Assembly (NCBI GenBank): GCA_947466585.1
Contig: CANIEU010000001.1
Location: 298,414 to 362,413, forward strand
Direction of reading: 5' to 3'
Length of the DNA stretch: 64,000 nucleotides
From: Fibrobacterota bacterium
Lineage (GTDB): Bacteria; Fibrobacterota; Fibrobacteria; UBA11236
Shown here: piece by piece, positions 26,478-36,408 of the stretch
Numbering within the stretch: position 1 is the first letter of the stretch
How the letters are laid out: each line of letters opens with the position of its first letter
Notes under the pieces: model-generated
What the model was told of the DNA's origin: nothing
The model's input: the letters and a program-made list of their open reading frames with translations, nothing else
Databases searched by the model: none
Made by a program: the position numbers and the translations under genes

Positions 26478-27542
26478 ATGAAGATCGCCGTTCTCTCGAG
26501 TTTTCCTCCAAAAAAATGCGGGATCGCGCACCTTAACCGCAATCTGTTCGACGCGCTGCGGGCGCAAGGCCACGAACTCGTCACCTTCGGCATGGACGAT
26601 TCGGAAAGCCAATACCCCATCGACAACCGCTCGTTCTTTGGTCTGCAAAAGACCGCCGCGATCATCAAGCGCGAGAACATTCGTCATGTCTCGATGCAGT
26701 TCATCATCAACTTTTACGGTAAGCGTTTCCTGGGGTTGAACGTTCTGCTGTTTTTGTGGACCCTCCGCGACCGCCGTGTGATTGTGACCCTGCACGAGCT
26801 GCACCATATACGCAGCATCAGCCAGGTCTTCCGCAAGCCGCGTGACCTGTATCATCTGTTTCTCGAAGTCCTGATCGCCCGCTTTGCGACGGGCGTTATT
26901 TTGCACTCGGACGCGCAAGTGGCCGACATCCGCAAATACGGCGTCCGCAACGCCCGCCGCGTTTACCTCGGCATCGAAACCCGCGACGTCCCGCGCACGC
27001 GCACGGCCCCCGCCGAGTTGAAGCGCGCATTGTTTTTCGGAAAACTGGCCCATTTCAAGGGCGCGCACCTTTTCCCCGCCATCGCGCGCGCCTGCCCCGA
27101 CATCCATTTCGTGGTGGCAGGTTCTACCGGTTCGGGCGGTGAGGCCTACACCGCAGAACTGCGCCGGCTCTTCACCGGCGTTCCCAACATCGAGTTCGTA
27201 TTCAAAGATTGGTTCGGCGACGCCGAAAAAGAGGCCCTGTATCGCGACGCCGATGTGCTGGTGTTGCCGTACATCGACACCTTTTACCAGTCGGGCGTGG
27301 TGTCGGAGGCGGGTGTTTACAACATCCCGGTAGTGGTACCGCGACTGGGGCCGTTGGCCGAGACCGTGGATGCGTTCGGCATCGGCGAAGGTGTCGCCGC
27401 GGCGGATCCCACGCTCATCGCCGCCGCCATTCGTACCATACTGGGGAACTATCCCGTTTATCTGGAAGGAATCAAACGCTATCGCGCGGCGGCCAACTGG
27501 AATGAAGCCGCCGCGGGTTACGCGCGCTTTTTACAGGGCTGA
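26478..27542 (+). CDS. Glycosyltransferase family 4
   Basis: This is a 354-aa GT-B glycosyltransferase. The N-terminal half carries MKIAVLSSFPPKKCGIAHLN and VTLHELHH. The C-terminal half has the donor site LFFGKLAHFKGAHLF, ADVLVLPYIDTFYQSGVV and SEAGVYNIPVV with the Glu of the E-x7-E-type motif. It is the last gene of the rfbF operon and probably transfers one of the sugars made upstream. It converges on a methyltransferase gene with a 61-base gap and no clear terminator. Confidence 0.88.
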   Translation: MKIAVLSSFPPKKCGIAHLNRNLFDALRAQGHELVTFGMDDSESQYPIDNRSFFGLQKTAAIIKRENIRHVSMQFIINFYGKRFLGLNVLLFLWTLRDRRVIVTLHELHHIRSISQVFRKPRDLYHLFLEVLIARFATGVILHSDAQVADIRKYGVRNARRVYLGIETRDVPRTRTAPAELKRALFFGKLAHFKGAHLFPAIARACPDIHFVVAGSTGSGGEAYTAELRRLFTGVPNIEFVFKDWFGDAEKEALYRDADVLVLPYIDTFYQSGVVSEAGVYNIPVVVPRLGPLAETVDAFGIGEGVAAADPTLIAAAIRTILGNYPVYLEGIKRYRAAANWNEAAAGYARFLQG

Positions 27543-27603
27543 AGCCCCGCAAAAACACGGCGCGGACTCATGTTTCTGCGCGACCAGAATCAATAGGAAC
27601 CGA

Positions 27604-28884
27604 TCACTTCGAAACGATTTCGAGTGAGGGTAGCGGAAAGATCAACTTGCCCCCCGCCGCGAGATATTTCTGCACATGCGGTAGCTTCAGGAGAAAATCC
27701 TTGAAGTGGTACGGACCCACGACGAGGTAGTCCGGGTTTTCCGCGAACACCTCCGCTTCGGATACGATGGGTATCAGGCTTCCGGGCGTGGTGCAACCGA
27801 ACTTGTCGGGATTGACTTCACCGATCTTCGGCAACAGTTCGGGCGTGATCTCGCAATATTGCAGAACGGCGTTGAACTTGGTGGAGGCGCCGAGCCCCTG
27901 CACCTTTTGGCCGCGGGCCTTGATATCTTGCAGGAGTTTGCGGAACTCCTGCTTGTGCGTTTTCGCGCTGCTCTCGAAATTCCGGTAAATGGCGAGATCG
28001 TTGATGCCGAGGATCTGTTCCAGGTTCTGCAACAAAGCCACCGAAGGGTGCGACGAGGGCTTGCCTGCATGCCCCGCGACTACCCGGAAGCTGCCGCCGT
28101 TGCAATCGTTGAGCTCGACCTGACGCACGGCGAGTCCAGCTTCCGATAAGATGCGCTCGATCTGTGTCAGCGAATAGTATTCGATATGCTCCTGCACTGC
28201 GGTGTCGTACATGTTCTTCGCCAACATGAGTACCGAATAACTCTGCTCAAAGACCCATACCCCGTCCGGATGCAAAACACTTTGTACATCCCGGGCGAAG
28301 GCGACCGGATTCTCAAGATCGTAGAAACACGAAATCGATGTGACGATGCGCGCCTTGCGTTCCGACGAACCCAGCTCTTTGACGAAGGTGGCCGCCGAGA
28401 AAAAATCGGCAATCGCCTTCACGCCTTCGGGATAATATTTGCCGAACTTGCGGATGGTCGGATCCATGCCCACCAGCGAAACGCCCATGGGAACGGAACC
28501 GTCACCAGTCTGCCGTTCGAGATAGGAGCGCAGCAAGGTGCCGTCGTTGCTGCCGATGTCGAGAATGGTGTCACCGGCCTCCAGCTGCACGAGTCCGGTG
28601 CAGAAGAGGGAAAGCCCTTTGAGATGTTCGACCATCGAGCGGTTCAGGCCCGAACGGTATCCGTAGTTGTCGCCGTACATCTGTTCGAGCGAAACGCTGT
28701 GCAGAATCTGCACCAGACCGCAGGCCCCTTCGCCATGGCACTTCACCAGCACCACGGGGGTTTCTTCGACGTATTCGCCCGGTTTGGGAAACACGCCGGT
28801 CAACGCCTGCATTCCCAGATCCAGAATCGGTTCCAGACGGGTGTTCCCGCAAATGCGACACTGGCGAACTTCTTGATACGACAT
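27604..28884 (-). CDS. Second zinc-binding C-methyltransferase-type protein
   Basis: This is a 426-aa protein with the same plan as the methyltransferase at 22978: N-terminal CRICGNT...C...C zinc-type domain, SAM domain with ILDIGSNDGTLL, and a C-terminal domain with EHIEYYSLTQIERIL and GLGASTKFN. It is clearly a different subfamily, with little similarity outside the motifs. It may methylate a second sugar or a different position. It ends the minus-strand run that starts at rlmN, separated from the glycosyltransferase by 76 bases. Confidence 0.82.
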   Translation of the reverse strand: MSYQEVRQCRICGNTRLEPILDLGMQALTGVFPKPGEYVEETPVVLVKCHGEGACGLVQILHSVSLEQMYGDNYGYRSGLNRSMVEHLKGLSLFCTGLVQLEAGDTILDIGSNDGTLLRSYLERQTGDGSVPMGVSLVGMDPTIRKFGKYYPEGVKAIADFFSAATFVKELGSSERKARIVTSISCFYDLENPVAFARDVQSVLHPDGVWVFEQSYSVLMLAKNMYDTAVQEHIEYYSLTQIERILSEAGLAVRQVELNDCNGGSFRVVAGHAGKPSSHPSVALLQNLEQILGINDLAIYRNFESSAKTHKQEFRKLLQDIKARGQKVQGLGASTKFNAVLQYCEITPELLPKIGEVNPDKFGCTTPGSLIPIVSEAEVFAENPDYLVVGPYHFKDFLLKLPHVQKYLAAGGKLIFPLPSLEIVSK

Positions 28885-28960
28885 GTACTACCTCCGAAAA
28901 ATCCCGTTCACCCTGAAGGGCGCGTGGGACGCAAAATAGACCACAAAATACCGAAAAAAC

Positions 28961-29965
28961 CTAACGGACGGGCCGTCGTTTGTAAAAACGTCCCCAAAAA
29001 CCGTGAAACGGGGCGCTGATCAGTCCCAGTTCCTCCAATTGGCGATCGGAGAGTACGCGGGTTCGTTGCACCACACCACGCTTGGACAAAGGGATTCCGA
29101 TATGGTAGAAGGCCGCCGCCAGTGCCGATACTTCGGCGATGGCATTACGGACTTTACCGCGCACCAGATTTCCGAAAATGCTTCCCAGAGCGATAACCAG
29201 ATAGACGGGGAGAAAACAGGCCAGCATTCCGGGCCCTGCATTCTTGAAATAGGCCCAGACGCGGTTGCGGCGCCCCCGAAAGCGGTTCCACAAAAAACCG
29301 TGGCTCAGGGTAGACCCTTGCCCGACATGATACACCGTCGCACGTGGCGCGTAACCGATGCGGTACCCGCGCAGTGCCATTCGCCAACAAAAGTCGATAT
29401 CTTCGAAATACATACGGAAGTCGCTGTCGAGACCGCCGAGCTCTTCGAATACATCACGACGGATGGCCATACCGCAGCCTCCGGTCACGAGGGTCGGCTC
29501 TGGTGCATTTGCCTGCATGCAGGTATAGTGCAATAGTCCGAAGGTATCGAGTGAGAAAACATGATTGCCGGCCTGTTCGGGATGGGACATTTCCCGGACA
29601 TCCGCAGTCATGCCCTCGAATCCGGTCTCACGCAGCCGCGCATCGATCTCCTCGAGCCAGCCGGGTACCACGCGCGTGTCGGCATTGAGCATCACGACGT
29701 AATCACCCCGTGCATGCGCAGCCAGATAGTTGATGCCGCCTGCGAAAAAGCGGGTGTTGGGAACCTGAAACACACGCAGACGCGGATCGGGGAGGTTCCG
29801 GGCGATCCATTCCGCTTCGGGTTCCGGTGATCCGTTTTCCAGAAAAAGCAGCTCGAACGAAGGACCGGTAGATCTCAGCACGGAGCCGAGGCACTCTTGT
29901 AGAAAGCGCAGGCTGCGATAGCTTGTGATCAGAACCGAAAAACGGGGCACGGAGAATTCTGTCAC
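28961..29965 (-). CDS. Glycosyltransferase family 2
   Basis: This is a 334-aa GT2 enzyme, rhamnosyltransferase-like. It begins with the GT-A fold FSVLITSYRSLRFLQECLGS, has the metal-binding motif MLNADTRVVP and the acceptor region LVTGGCGMAIRRDVFEELGG, then DFCWRMALRG. A hydrophobic helix (LACFLPVYLVIALGSIFG) near residue 245 may anchor it to the membrane. Its ATG overlaps the TGA of the flippase gene by four bases. It probably adds a sugar during polysaccharide assembly. Confidence 0.9.
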   Translation of the reverse strand: MTEFSVPRFSVLITSYRSLRFLQECLGSVLRSTGPSFELLFLENGSPEPEAEWIARNLPDPRLRVFQVPNTRFFAGGINYLAAHARGDYVVMLNADTRVVPGWLEEIDARLRETGFEGMTADVREMSHPEQAGNHVFSLDTFGLLHYTCMQANAPEPTLVTGGCGMAIRRDVFEELGGLDSDFRMYFEDIDFCWRMALRGYRIGYAPRATVYHVGQGSTLSHGFLWNRFRGRRNRVWAYFKNAGPGMLACFLPVYLVIALGSIFGNLVRGKVRNAIAEVSALAAAFYHIGIPLSKRGVVQRTRVLSDRQLEELGLISAPFHGFWGRFYKRRPVR

Positions 29966-31467
29966 ACCGCTTCTCCGCGCTTCAGGATGCGCAGCACCGT
30001 TTGCTTGTCACGCTCTTCGAGAACAAGGCTCCAGGCCACAATCAAATAGCCGAGCAAGGTGACGATCGTCAAAACGCCTTTCAGCGGCAGCCCCATGGGT
30101 ATATGAAAGGCCAGCAGCACCGCGGAAGCGATGCCGATGGGCGAGAGCATACGCAGGTAATCCCCCGAGCGCAGCGCCATCAACTTGCCTGAAGAATGGA
30201 GATTTCCCAAGAAGTCGAGCAGAATGCGGAGCACGCAGGCAATGGCGGCGCCGCGGATGCCGTCGAGGTGGATCAACAGGTAAAGCATGCCCGCATGCGC
30301 GGGCAGCTCGATCAGGTGCATGCGGGCCGACAGATCGGGTCGGCCTACGCCTTGCAGAAACACCAGGGGTACCAAGGCCGCACCGGTGAGGAACACGAAC
30401 AATGCAAGCCACTGCAGCACCGGAGCGCTCTGAGCCGCGAAGGCGGGGTTGAGCCACAGGGTCAGGCCTTCGCGTGCCCAAGCGGTGGCCACCAAAGCGA
30501 AGGGAAAGAGCAGGGTCAACAAATATTTGAGACCGCGTTCGAAGAGGATCGCCGCTTCCCGTTGGCTTTTTTGCAAACGCGAGGCGAATTCGGGGAACAT
30601 GGCACCGCCCACGCTGCCCGACAAAATTCCGAGCCGCACTACCACCTCGTAAGGCGTGGTGTAGTAGGCGACCATCGAAACGGAAAGAAAGCGCCCGATG
30701 AAAAACCGGTCAAGGCTGTCGATCACCGGCGCGACGATGTTCGATACCGTGTACCATCCCCCGAAACGGAGAATGTTCCAGATTTCTCCGGGCGTCCAAC
30801 CTTTCATCGAGCCGACGTGCGGCATGATGCGGAACACCATCACGAGGTTCATCGCCCAGGCGAGCATGCGCCCTACCAGCACGACGGCGACCACCACCGC
30901 CACGTTGTGCGAGAAGGGAAGCACGAGGACGGGCGCCCCGAAGGTGAACACACCGGCGGGAATGCGGACCAGATTTGAGAGATCGAAACGACGACGCGCT
31001 TCTAAAACTCCGCGCAACGCCAGACTGTGGAGCAAAAACGGCAGCGCCAGACCGAGTTCACGCAATGCCATCACGGTTTCGCCCGCCAATGGGCCCTTTA
31101 CGCGCAGCAACGTGGAAACGAGGAAGGGAGAAAGGAGGAACACCACCAGCGCCAGCACCGCACCCAAGGCCACCAGGATCGCGGACACCGTCCAGATCAG
31201 CGTTGCTTCTTTCGGCTTGTCGTCGCGCGCGGGGCCCGCCAGCAACTGGGTCAGCGCGCGGCCGATCCCCAAATCGAAAAAACCGAAGTAGTTGAGAAAC
31301 GCGAGGATCAGCGTGAGAACGCCGAAACGGTCCGCGCCCATTCCGAGGATGAGCCGCGGAATGAACAGAAACGCCAGAGCCAGGGGTAACCCGAGCCCGA
31401 AAAGATTCCAGAGCGCGTTCCGGCGCACCAGCGTTTCAGGGCTGGGCGCGCGAAACAGTTTACGCAT
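29962..31467 (-). CDS. Polysaccharide flippase (Wzx-like)
   Basis: This is a 501-aa MATE-like membrane protein with about 12-14 helices, of the type that flips undecaprenyl-linked oligosaccharides. The ATG at 31467 is chosen over an upstream codon because it gives a family-like start (MRKLFRAPSPETLVRRNALW). Features include FGFFDLGIGRALTQLLAG in the first third and DRFFIGRFLSVSMVAYYTTPYE-type segments. It overlaps the YfhO-like gene by eight bases and the glycosyltransferase by four, so the three form a translational unit. Confidence 0.88.
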   Translation of the reverse strand: MRKLFRAPSPETLVRRNALWNLFGLGLPLALAFLFIPRLILGMGADRFGVLTLILAFLNYFGFFDLGIGRALTQLLAGPARDDKPKEATLIWTVSAILVALGAVLALVVFLLSPFLVSTLLRVKGPLAGETVMALRELGLALPFLLHSLALRGVLEARRRFDLSNLVRIPAGVFTFGAPVLVLPFSHNVAVVVAVVLVGRMLAWAMNLVMVFRIMPHVGSMKGWTPGEIWNILRFGGWYTVSNIVAPVIDSLDRFFIGRFLSVSMVAYYTTPYEVVVRLGILSGSVGGAMFPEFASRLQKSQREAAILFERGLKYLLTLLFPFALVATAWAREGLTLWLNPAFAAQSAPVLQWLALFVFLTGAALVPLVFLQGVGRPDLSARMHLIELPAHAGMLYLLIHLDGIRGAAIACVLRILLDFLGNLHSSGKLMALRSGDYLRMLSPIGIASAVLLAFHIPMGLPLKGVLTIVTLLGYLIVAWSLVLEERDKQTVLRILKRGEAV

Positions 31468-33862
31468 GCGCCGAGGAGGAGTTGCGCCGGGTAAACCAGC
31501 GGAAGCCGAAAAGGAACAGCGCCAGTAACACCGCCGAGAGCAGCGAGAGCAACGCACCGGTCTTGAGCCAAGGCGAATCGTAATAGAACTCGATCGTGTG
31601 CGAACCCGGTTGCAACATCACGCTGCGGAAGGTGAAGTTCGTCCGCATTACCGGCGCGGGCTTGCCGTCGACGCGCGCCTTCCAGTGCGGGAACCAGATC
31701 TCCGACATCACCAGCAAACCGGGCGATGGCGCGTTCACCGTATAGGTCTGACGATTGTAACGACGCACCGTCTCGTTGACCGGAACCGCCGCCGCCGCCG
31801 AGGAGTCGGCGGGATTGCCGCCCGAGGTCAGACCGGGCGCGGTAACATAGGCCACGGCATGCGGATCGAAACCGGGTTCGCGGATCCCGTTCCAAGCGCC
31901 CGTATCCGAGACGGCCTGCCATGCGGGCACGAAGCGCGCGCGCGGCAGAACGCTGGAATTCATCACCAGCTTGAGCCCGGGATCATTGGGAACCCGGAAA
32001 GCGATGTACTTCACGTTGAGCATGTCGAGAAACACGCTGCCGGATACCGTGCCGTCGGGATGTTGCACCAGACCCGTCATGAAGGTGGGGTTGTTCTGCG
32101 GATCGTTGCCCCGGTACAAGCGATAGTGGCGCATTTCGTGGTCGGCGCGATCTCCCACCGTTTCGATCCCGTTGTAACGCGTATTGATACCGCCTTCAAA
32201 GGCACCGGGCACCCCGTAGACGCGGAACCGCGATGTATCGGTCTTCAGATAATCTACCGCCGGATCCTGATGCAGAATACGGTCGACGGGAATACCCTGG
32301 ATGAAATTCGAGTCCACCCAATAGAGGTCGGTCACCGTCACCGCTAGGGCGATCAGACCGAAGGCGGCGGGACGTCGCGATTTCAATAGGAAGGTCGCCA
32401 CCGCCCAGGTGAGAATCGCCGTCAACACCGCGGCGCGCAAAGCGCCGGTGGAAAAGGCGTGCGCGGCCCCGCCTTGGTGGGTGAAGTTCATGATTTGGGA
32501 CGCATCGGTCAGCATGTTCCAAATCCCGTAAGCCATGTCGGGAAACAACCCGAGCACCGCAAGAACGCCGGCGGTGGTATAACCGGCGATCGCGAGTTTT
32601 TTAAGAATGCGGGCGCGGGTCGCATCCGACAGCGCACCCTCCCCCACTGCGGTCAGACGTCGCAGCGTCTCGCCGCTCATCAGAAGCAGCGAGGCCGCGA
32701 GCCAGAGAAGCATCATGCTGGGTGCGCGGAAATTTTTCACGCCAGGAGCGAACTCATAGAACAACCGGAAAAAGGGCGTGTGCGCCCCGAGTCCGTACAG
32801 AATCGCGCAAAGCCCCACCGTTCCCCACGCCCAGTACCAACGGGTACGGAAGGCGAAAAGCCCCAACAAACCGAGGAACCACACCGTCAAACCGGGGTAT
32901 TCTGAATTCAGCTTGAAATAATTGCGGCCCCAGTACTGCTCGTTGATGCCGCCGAATTCGGGAACCAGCAGCGAGGCGGTTTCCTCCGGATGCATCGACC
33001 ATGAAGTCGCGTATTCGTAGGTCATGCGCGGAGCGGCGCCGCGGATGCTGAATTCTTTGTTGTACTGGTACGGCGGATACACCATGAAGAAAATCAAACC
33101 GATGCCGAGCAAAAGCGGAACCCATAAGCGGATCACCAGCGAACCGGCTTCGCCGAAGCGGCGGGCCCGCAAGGCGGGCACGAGGAAGAAGAGCCAGGCC
33201 AGCACGACGCCCATGATCACGTAATACGTGAACTGTAAATGCGAGGTGGTGATGAACACCGCGATCGTCAGCGCGAATCCGAGCAAGTGCTTCCACGAGG
33301 CGCGCGGGCCAATGCCCTGCAACAGGAAATACAACGCCAGCGGCATCCACGTCAGAATGTGGAACTTGCCGTCATGCCCGCCGAAGATGAGCGAGATGAA
33401 GTTCGTATTCAACATGTAAGCCGTGGCCAGCGCCGTGGCGATCCAGCGTTCCAGCTTGAAATAACGCTGCATCAGGATGTACGCAGTCACGCCGGCGATC
33501 AGCGTGTGCAGCACGAAATCGTACGTGATGAAATGCGTCACCGGAAGCAGGAAACCAAGAATCAGAATCGGAAGGTAAAGCGCCGAGCCCGCGTTGGCGT
33601 CGAAGCTCGGCATGCCGCCCACGAAATACGGATCCCACAACGCGAATTCGCCGCGGCGCAAACCGTCGAAGTACCACTTCCATGCGGGCGAACCCATTTG
33701 GTCGGAGGCGAAGAGGATTTGTCCGGAGAACAGCACAGACAGAAACGGAATCAACCCCAACACCAGAACCACGGTCAGGGGTAGCCAGTTCTGCGACCAC
33801 CAGGATTGAGGCCTAGGTTTCTGATGTGCGGAAGCGGACGCGGTCTTTGCGGTTGCCGTCAT
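31460..33862 (-). CDS. YfhO-family membrane protein
   Basis: This is an 800-aa protein with about 12 or more transmembrane helices and a large extracytoplasmic C-terminal part, matching the YfhO family, which is related to GT-C glycosyltransferases and involved in glycosylating cell-envelope polymers in Gram-positives. Marks are GGMPSFDANAGSALY, ITTSHLQFTYYVIMGVVLAW, MLLWLAASLLLMSGE and HPDGTVSGSVFLDMLNVKYI, with the PHWKARVDGKPAPVMR segment near the end. Its role in this organism is probably polysaccharide decoration. It leads the minus-strand block. Confidence 0.85.
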   Translation of the reverse strand: MTATAKTASASAHQKPRPQSWWSQNWLPLTVVLVLGLIPFLSVLFSGQILFASDQMGSPAWKWYFDGLRRGEFALWDPYFVGGMPSFDANAGSALYLPILILGFLLPVTHFITYDFVLHTLIAGVTAYILMQRYFKLERWIATALATAYMLNTNFISLIFGGHDGKFHILTWMPLALYFLLQGIGPRASWKHLLGFALTIAVFITTSHLQFTYYVIMGVVLAWLFFLVPALRARRFGEAGSLVIRLWVPLLLGIGLIFFMVYPPYQYNKEFSIRGAAPRMTYEYATSWSMHPEETASLLVPEFGGINEQYWGRNYFKLNSEYPGLTVWFLGLLGLFAFRTRWYWAWGTVGLCAILYGLGAHTPFFRLFYEFAPGVKNFRAPSMMLLWLAASLLLMSGETLRRLTAVGEGALSDATRARILKKLAIAGYTTAGVLAVLGLFPDMAYGIWNMLTDASQIMNFTHQGGAAHAFSTGALRAAVLTAILTWAVATFLLKSRRPAAFGLIALAVTVTDLYWVDSNFIQGIPVDRILHQDPAVDYLKTDTSRFRVYGVPGAFEGGINTRYNGIETVGDRADHEMRHYRLYRGNDPQNNPTFMTGLVQHPDGTVSGSVFLDMLNVKYIAFRVPNDPGLKLVMNSSVLPRARFVPAWQAVSDTGAWNGIREPGFDPHAVAYVTAPGLTSGGNPADSSAAAAVPVNETVRRYNRQTYTVNAPSPGLLVMSEIWFPHWKARVDGKPAPVMRTNFTFRSVMLQPGSHTIEFYYDSPWLKTGALLSLLSAVLLALFLFGFRWFTRRNSSSAHA

Positions 33863-33877
33863 GGTATCCTCGTTGCG

Positions 33878-34645
33878 CTAAGGGATGGGCCCCGTGTAAT
33901 AGTCCGTCTCGAAGCGGCGACTCCGCAGCACCTCGACAAATAAACCCGCCTTGTCCGTCCGACGCAGGCGAAAGAAAACCGCCGTCGCCAGACCCGGGAA
34001 CAACCGGGCGAGAACCCGGCTCAAACCCGCCGGGAAAGGATAGAAAGCACTTCCCCGAAAACCGTCCAAACGGAAGTAGCCATCGCACTCGGCGAACTTG
34101 CGGAACCCCTCGGGGGTGAACCCGCGCACATGCGGCCCAAGCACCTTCATGCCCGAAGGCTGGCGCCCGAGCAGCAGCAACAGACGTTCGTGCCAAGCCG
34201 CCAGGTTCGGCACGCCCAAGAGAAACGCACCGTCCGGTTTCAGCACGCGCGAAACCTCGGAGAAGATGAAAAAGATGTCCTTGGTGTGCTCGAGCACCTG
34301 ATTCATGAGCACAACATCTAGAGAAGCATCCGGGAACGGAAGCGGATCGCGTTCTACGTTGATCGCAAAGGTTTCGATTCCCTTCGAGGCGCAGATTTCC
34401 CGGTAGGGCGCATAGCCCTCCAGCCCGAGCAGTTCGCACTTGCGGTCCACGGTTTGGGCCAGCAGTTCCAGATCGGCGCCCTGCCCGCAGCCGAGGTCGA
34501 GTACACGCGGCACCGTACCTTGCGGCAATCCGCGCACCTGCTCCGCCGCCCACCCGGCCAGGATGGGACGCCCATACGACAAATACTCCGTGCCGCCCTT
34601 GAGCCGCACGAAGAAGTCGTTCACGGAATCGAGGACGCCGGCCAC
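33878..34645 (-). CDS. Class I SAM-dependent methyltransferase
   Basis: This is a 255-aa Rossmann-type methyltransferase. RVLDLGCGQGADLELLAQ is the SAM motif and DVVLMNQVLEHTKDIFFIFS is the Methyltransf_11 hallmark. Its last part is basic (LRSRRFETDYYTG). The neighbours are polysaccharide genes, so the substrate is likely a sugar or lipid precursor, but nothing defines it further. It lies 15 bases upstream of yfhO and 7 bases downstream of the next methyltransferase gene. Confidence 0.82.
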   Translation of the reverse strand: MAGVLDSVNDFFVRLKGGTEYLSYGRPILAGWAAEQVRGLPQGTVPRVLDLGCGQGADLELLAQTVDRKCELLGLEGYAPYREICASKGIETFAINVERDPLPFPDASLDVVLMNQVLEHTKDIFFIFSEVSRVLKPDGAFLLGVPNLAAWHERLLLLLGRQPSGMKVLGPHVRGFTPEGFRKFAECDGYFRLDGFRGSAFYPFPAGLSRVLARLFPGLATAVFFRLRRTDKAGLFVEVLRSRRFETDYYTGPIP

Positions 34646-34652
34646 GTTTTTG

Positions 34653-35264
34653 TTACCGCTTGGCCTTGCGCAGCAGCCAGATCTCTTCCTTGCCGGCGCG
34701 TTCGGGAACGCTCTTCTTCGGGACGATACGTTCCTCGAGCTCGAGCACGCTGTCGAGGCGGGCCATGAGCTCGCCTTCGGAGGTCGGGTGCGGCGGACCT
34801 TCGAGCGAGGTCGTCTTGATCAAGGGATAGAAGATCGCGATCACGAGGCCGCCCGGGCGCAGCATCTTGTCCCACACCTCGAAGTATTCGTCGCGGCGGC
34901 CGGGATGAATGGCGCTGAAGCAGCCGTACTCGTAAATGATGTCGAATGGATCCGTGCTCTTGGGCATCATCTCGAAGAGGTCGATGTTGAGCACCGAAAG
35001 CTTTGGATTTTTCTCGGCAAGTCCCGAAAGCGCGGTCATCGCGCTTTGCGCGAAGTCCACCGCCACGGTCTCATGACCGCGCTGCGCCCATGCGGCGGCG
35101 TCCCAGCCGCGACCCGCACCCGGCACCAGCACGCGGCCCTTCTTCGGGCAAAGCGGGCTTTTGAAGAACTCCGTAAGCACCGGGTTCACCTTGCCCAGAT
35201 CCCACGTGTCCTTCTTCCCCTGGTACAGCGATTCCCAATATTCCGGCAGATTTTGCGTAAGCAT
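34653..35264 (-). CDS. Methyltransferase, TPMT (thiopurine S-methyltransferase) family
   Basis: This is a 203-aa SAM-dependent methyltransferase. It shows YWESLYQGKKDTWDLGKVNP at the start, then RVLVPGAGRGWDAAAWA and AVDFAQSAMTAL; the sequence DIIYEYGCFSAIHPGRR resembles the TPMT superfamily, which in bacteria includes thiol, arsenic or selenium methylators. Its start lies one base from the rlmN stop, so the two genes may be co-transcribed. Neither a metal-resistance operon nor a polysaccharide function is proven. Confidence 0.8.
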   Translation of the reverse strand: MLTQNLPEYWESLYQGKKDTWDLGKVNPVLTEFFKSPLCPKKGRVLVPGAGRGWDAAAWAQRGHETVAVDFAQSAMTALSGLAEKNPKLSVLNIDLFEMMPKSTDPFDIIYEYGCFSAIHPGRRDEYFEVWDKMLRPGGLVIAIFYPLIKTTSLEGPPHPTSEGELMARLDSVLELEERIVPKKSVPERAGKEEIWLLRKAKR

Positions 35265-35265
35265 G

Positions 35266-36333
35266 TTAAGCGACTTTCTTCAGAGGTATGGCCAATTGAC
35301 CGCATGCAGCCAGAATATCTGGCCCGCGCGGCCTGCGCCGCAGCACTTCGAAATCCCCTTGGCGGAGAACGGCCTCAAAGGCCCGGATCTCTTCCTCGGA
35401 TGGTGGCTGCAGTGCGGGATCTTCCCCCCTGTTCAGGGGGATGAGATTGATTTTGCAATTCCGTTGCGAAGCGATGCGCCGCAGTTCGCGGGCCGCTTCG
35501 GGGGTGCAGGTCTTGCCCTGGATCAGGATGTACTCGAAGGTGAGTTTCTGTCCCGTCAGGTGGATGTATTCGTCTGCGGCGGCGAGCAGGTTCTCGATGT
35601 TCCAGCGGCGGTTCACCGGCATCAGCGACGAGCGCATGGCATCGTTGCTGCCGTTGAGGCTGATCGCCAGCTTGAAGTCGGGCGCGCGCTCGGCCCACTC
35701 GCGGATCTTGGGAACCACACCCGAAGTCGAAACCGTGATATGCGACTTGCCGATGCCGAATCCGTCTTCGGCGTTCAGCACGCCGCATGCCGCGGCTACA
35801 TTTTCGAGGTTGTGGAGCGGCTCTCCCATGCCCATGAAGATCACGTTGCTGAGGCGGGAGCCGTCTTCCTCGCGCAGAAACCGGGAAACGAAGTGCACCT
35901 GTTCGAGAATCTCACCCAAGGTCAGATTACGGATAAATCCCATGGTAGCGGTGCGGCAGAAGGTGCAACCCATGGCGCAACCCACCTGCGACGATACGCA
36001 AATCGAACGGCGGTTCTCGGACGGGATCATCACGGTTTCAAAAACGTGGCCGTCGTGGGTCTCAAACGCCCATTTCCGGGTGCCGTCGATACTGTCTTGA
36101 CGCAATTTTACCTGAAGCACCGAAATTTCGGCGCTCTCTTCCAATTTTTCTATCAATTTCTTTGGAAGGTTGGTCATCTGACGGAAAGCCGTTTCGCCAC
36201 CTGCAAGATGCCGGAAGATCCACTCCTGAATCTGGCGCGCACGAAAACGCGGCTCACCCAGATTGGCCACCAAATCGGCCAAGGCATCCTCTAAGGCCCG
36301 AAGGTCGAGGCTTAATAGGTGTAGCTTGGCCAT
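35266..36333 (-). CDS. rlmN: 23S rRNA/tRNA (adenine-C2)-methyltransferase RlmN
   Basis: This radical-SAM enzyme methylates C2 of A2503 in 23S rRNA and of A37 in some tRNAs. The [4Fe-4S] motif C119-x3-C123-x2-C126 lies in VGCAMGCTFC. The catalytic C-terminal Cys is C344 in ILAACGQLA. The usual FMGMGEPLHN block is also present. Length (355 aa) is normal. It is divergently transcribed from the Nudix gene across a 75-base gap that must hold two promoters. Confidence 0.96.
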   Translation of the reverse strand: MAKLHLLSLDLRALEDALADLVANLGEPRFRARQIQEWIFRHLAGGETAFRQMTNLPKKLIEKLEESAEISVLQVKLRQDSIDGTRKWAFETHDGHVFETVMIPSENRRSICVSSQVGCAMGCTFCRTATMGFIRNLTLGEILEQVHFVSRFLREEDGSRLSNVIFMGMGEPLHNLENVAAACGVLNAEDGFGIGKSHITVSTSGVVPKIREWAERAPDFKLAISLNGSNDAMRSSLMPVNRRWNIENLLAAADEYIHLTGQKLTFEYILIQGKTCTPEAARELRRIASQRNCKINLIPLNRGEDPALQPPSEEEIRAFEAVLRQGDFEVLRRRPRGPDILAACGQLAIPLKKVA

Positions 36334-36408
36334 AGATACGCAAATCTAACAAATTCAGGGAGTTGTGAAAACGGCACATGCGGGCAATGCCTTTTTTGAG
36401 GTCGGTCC

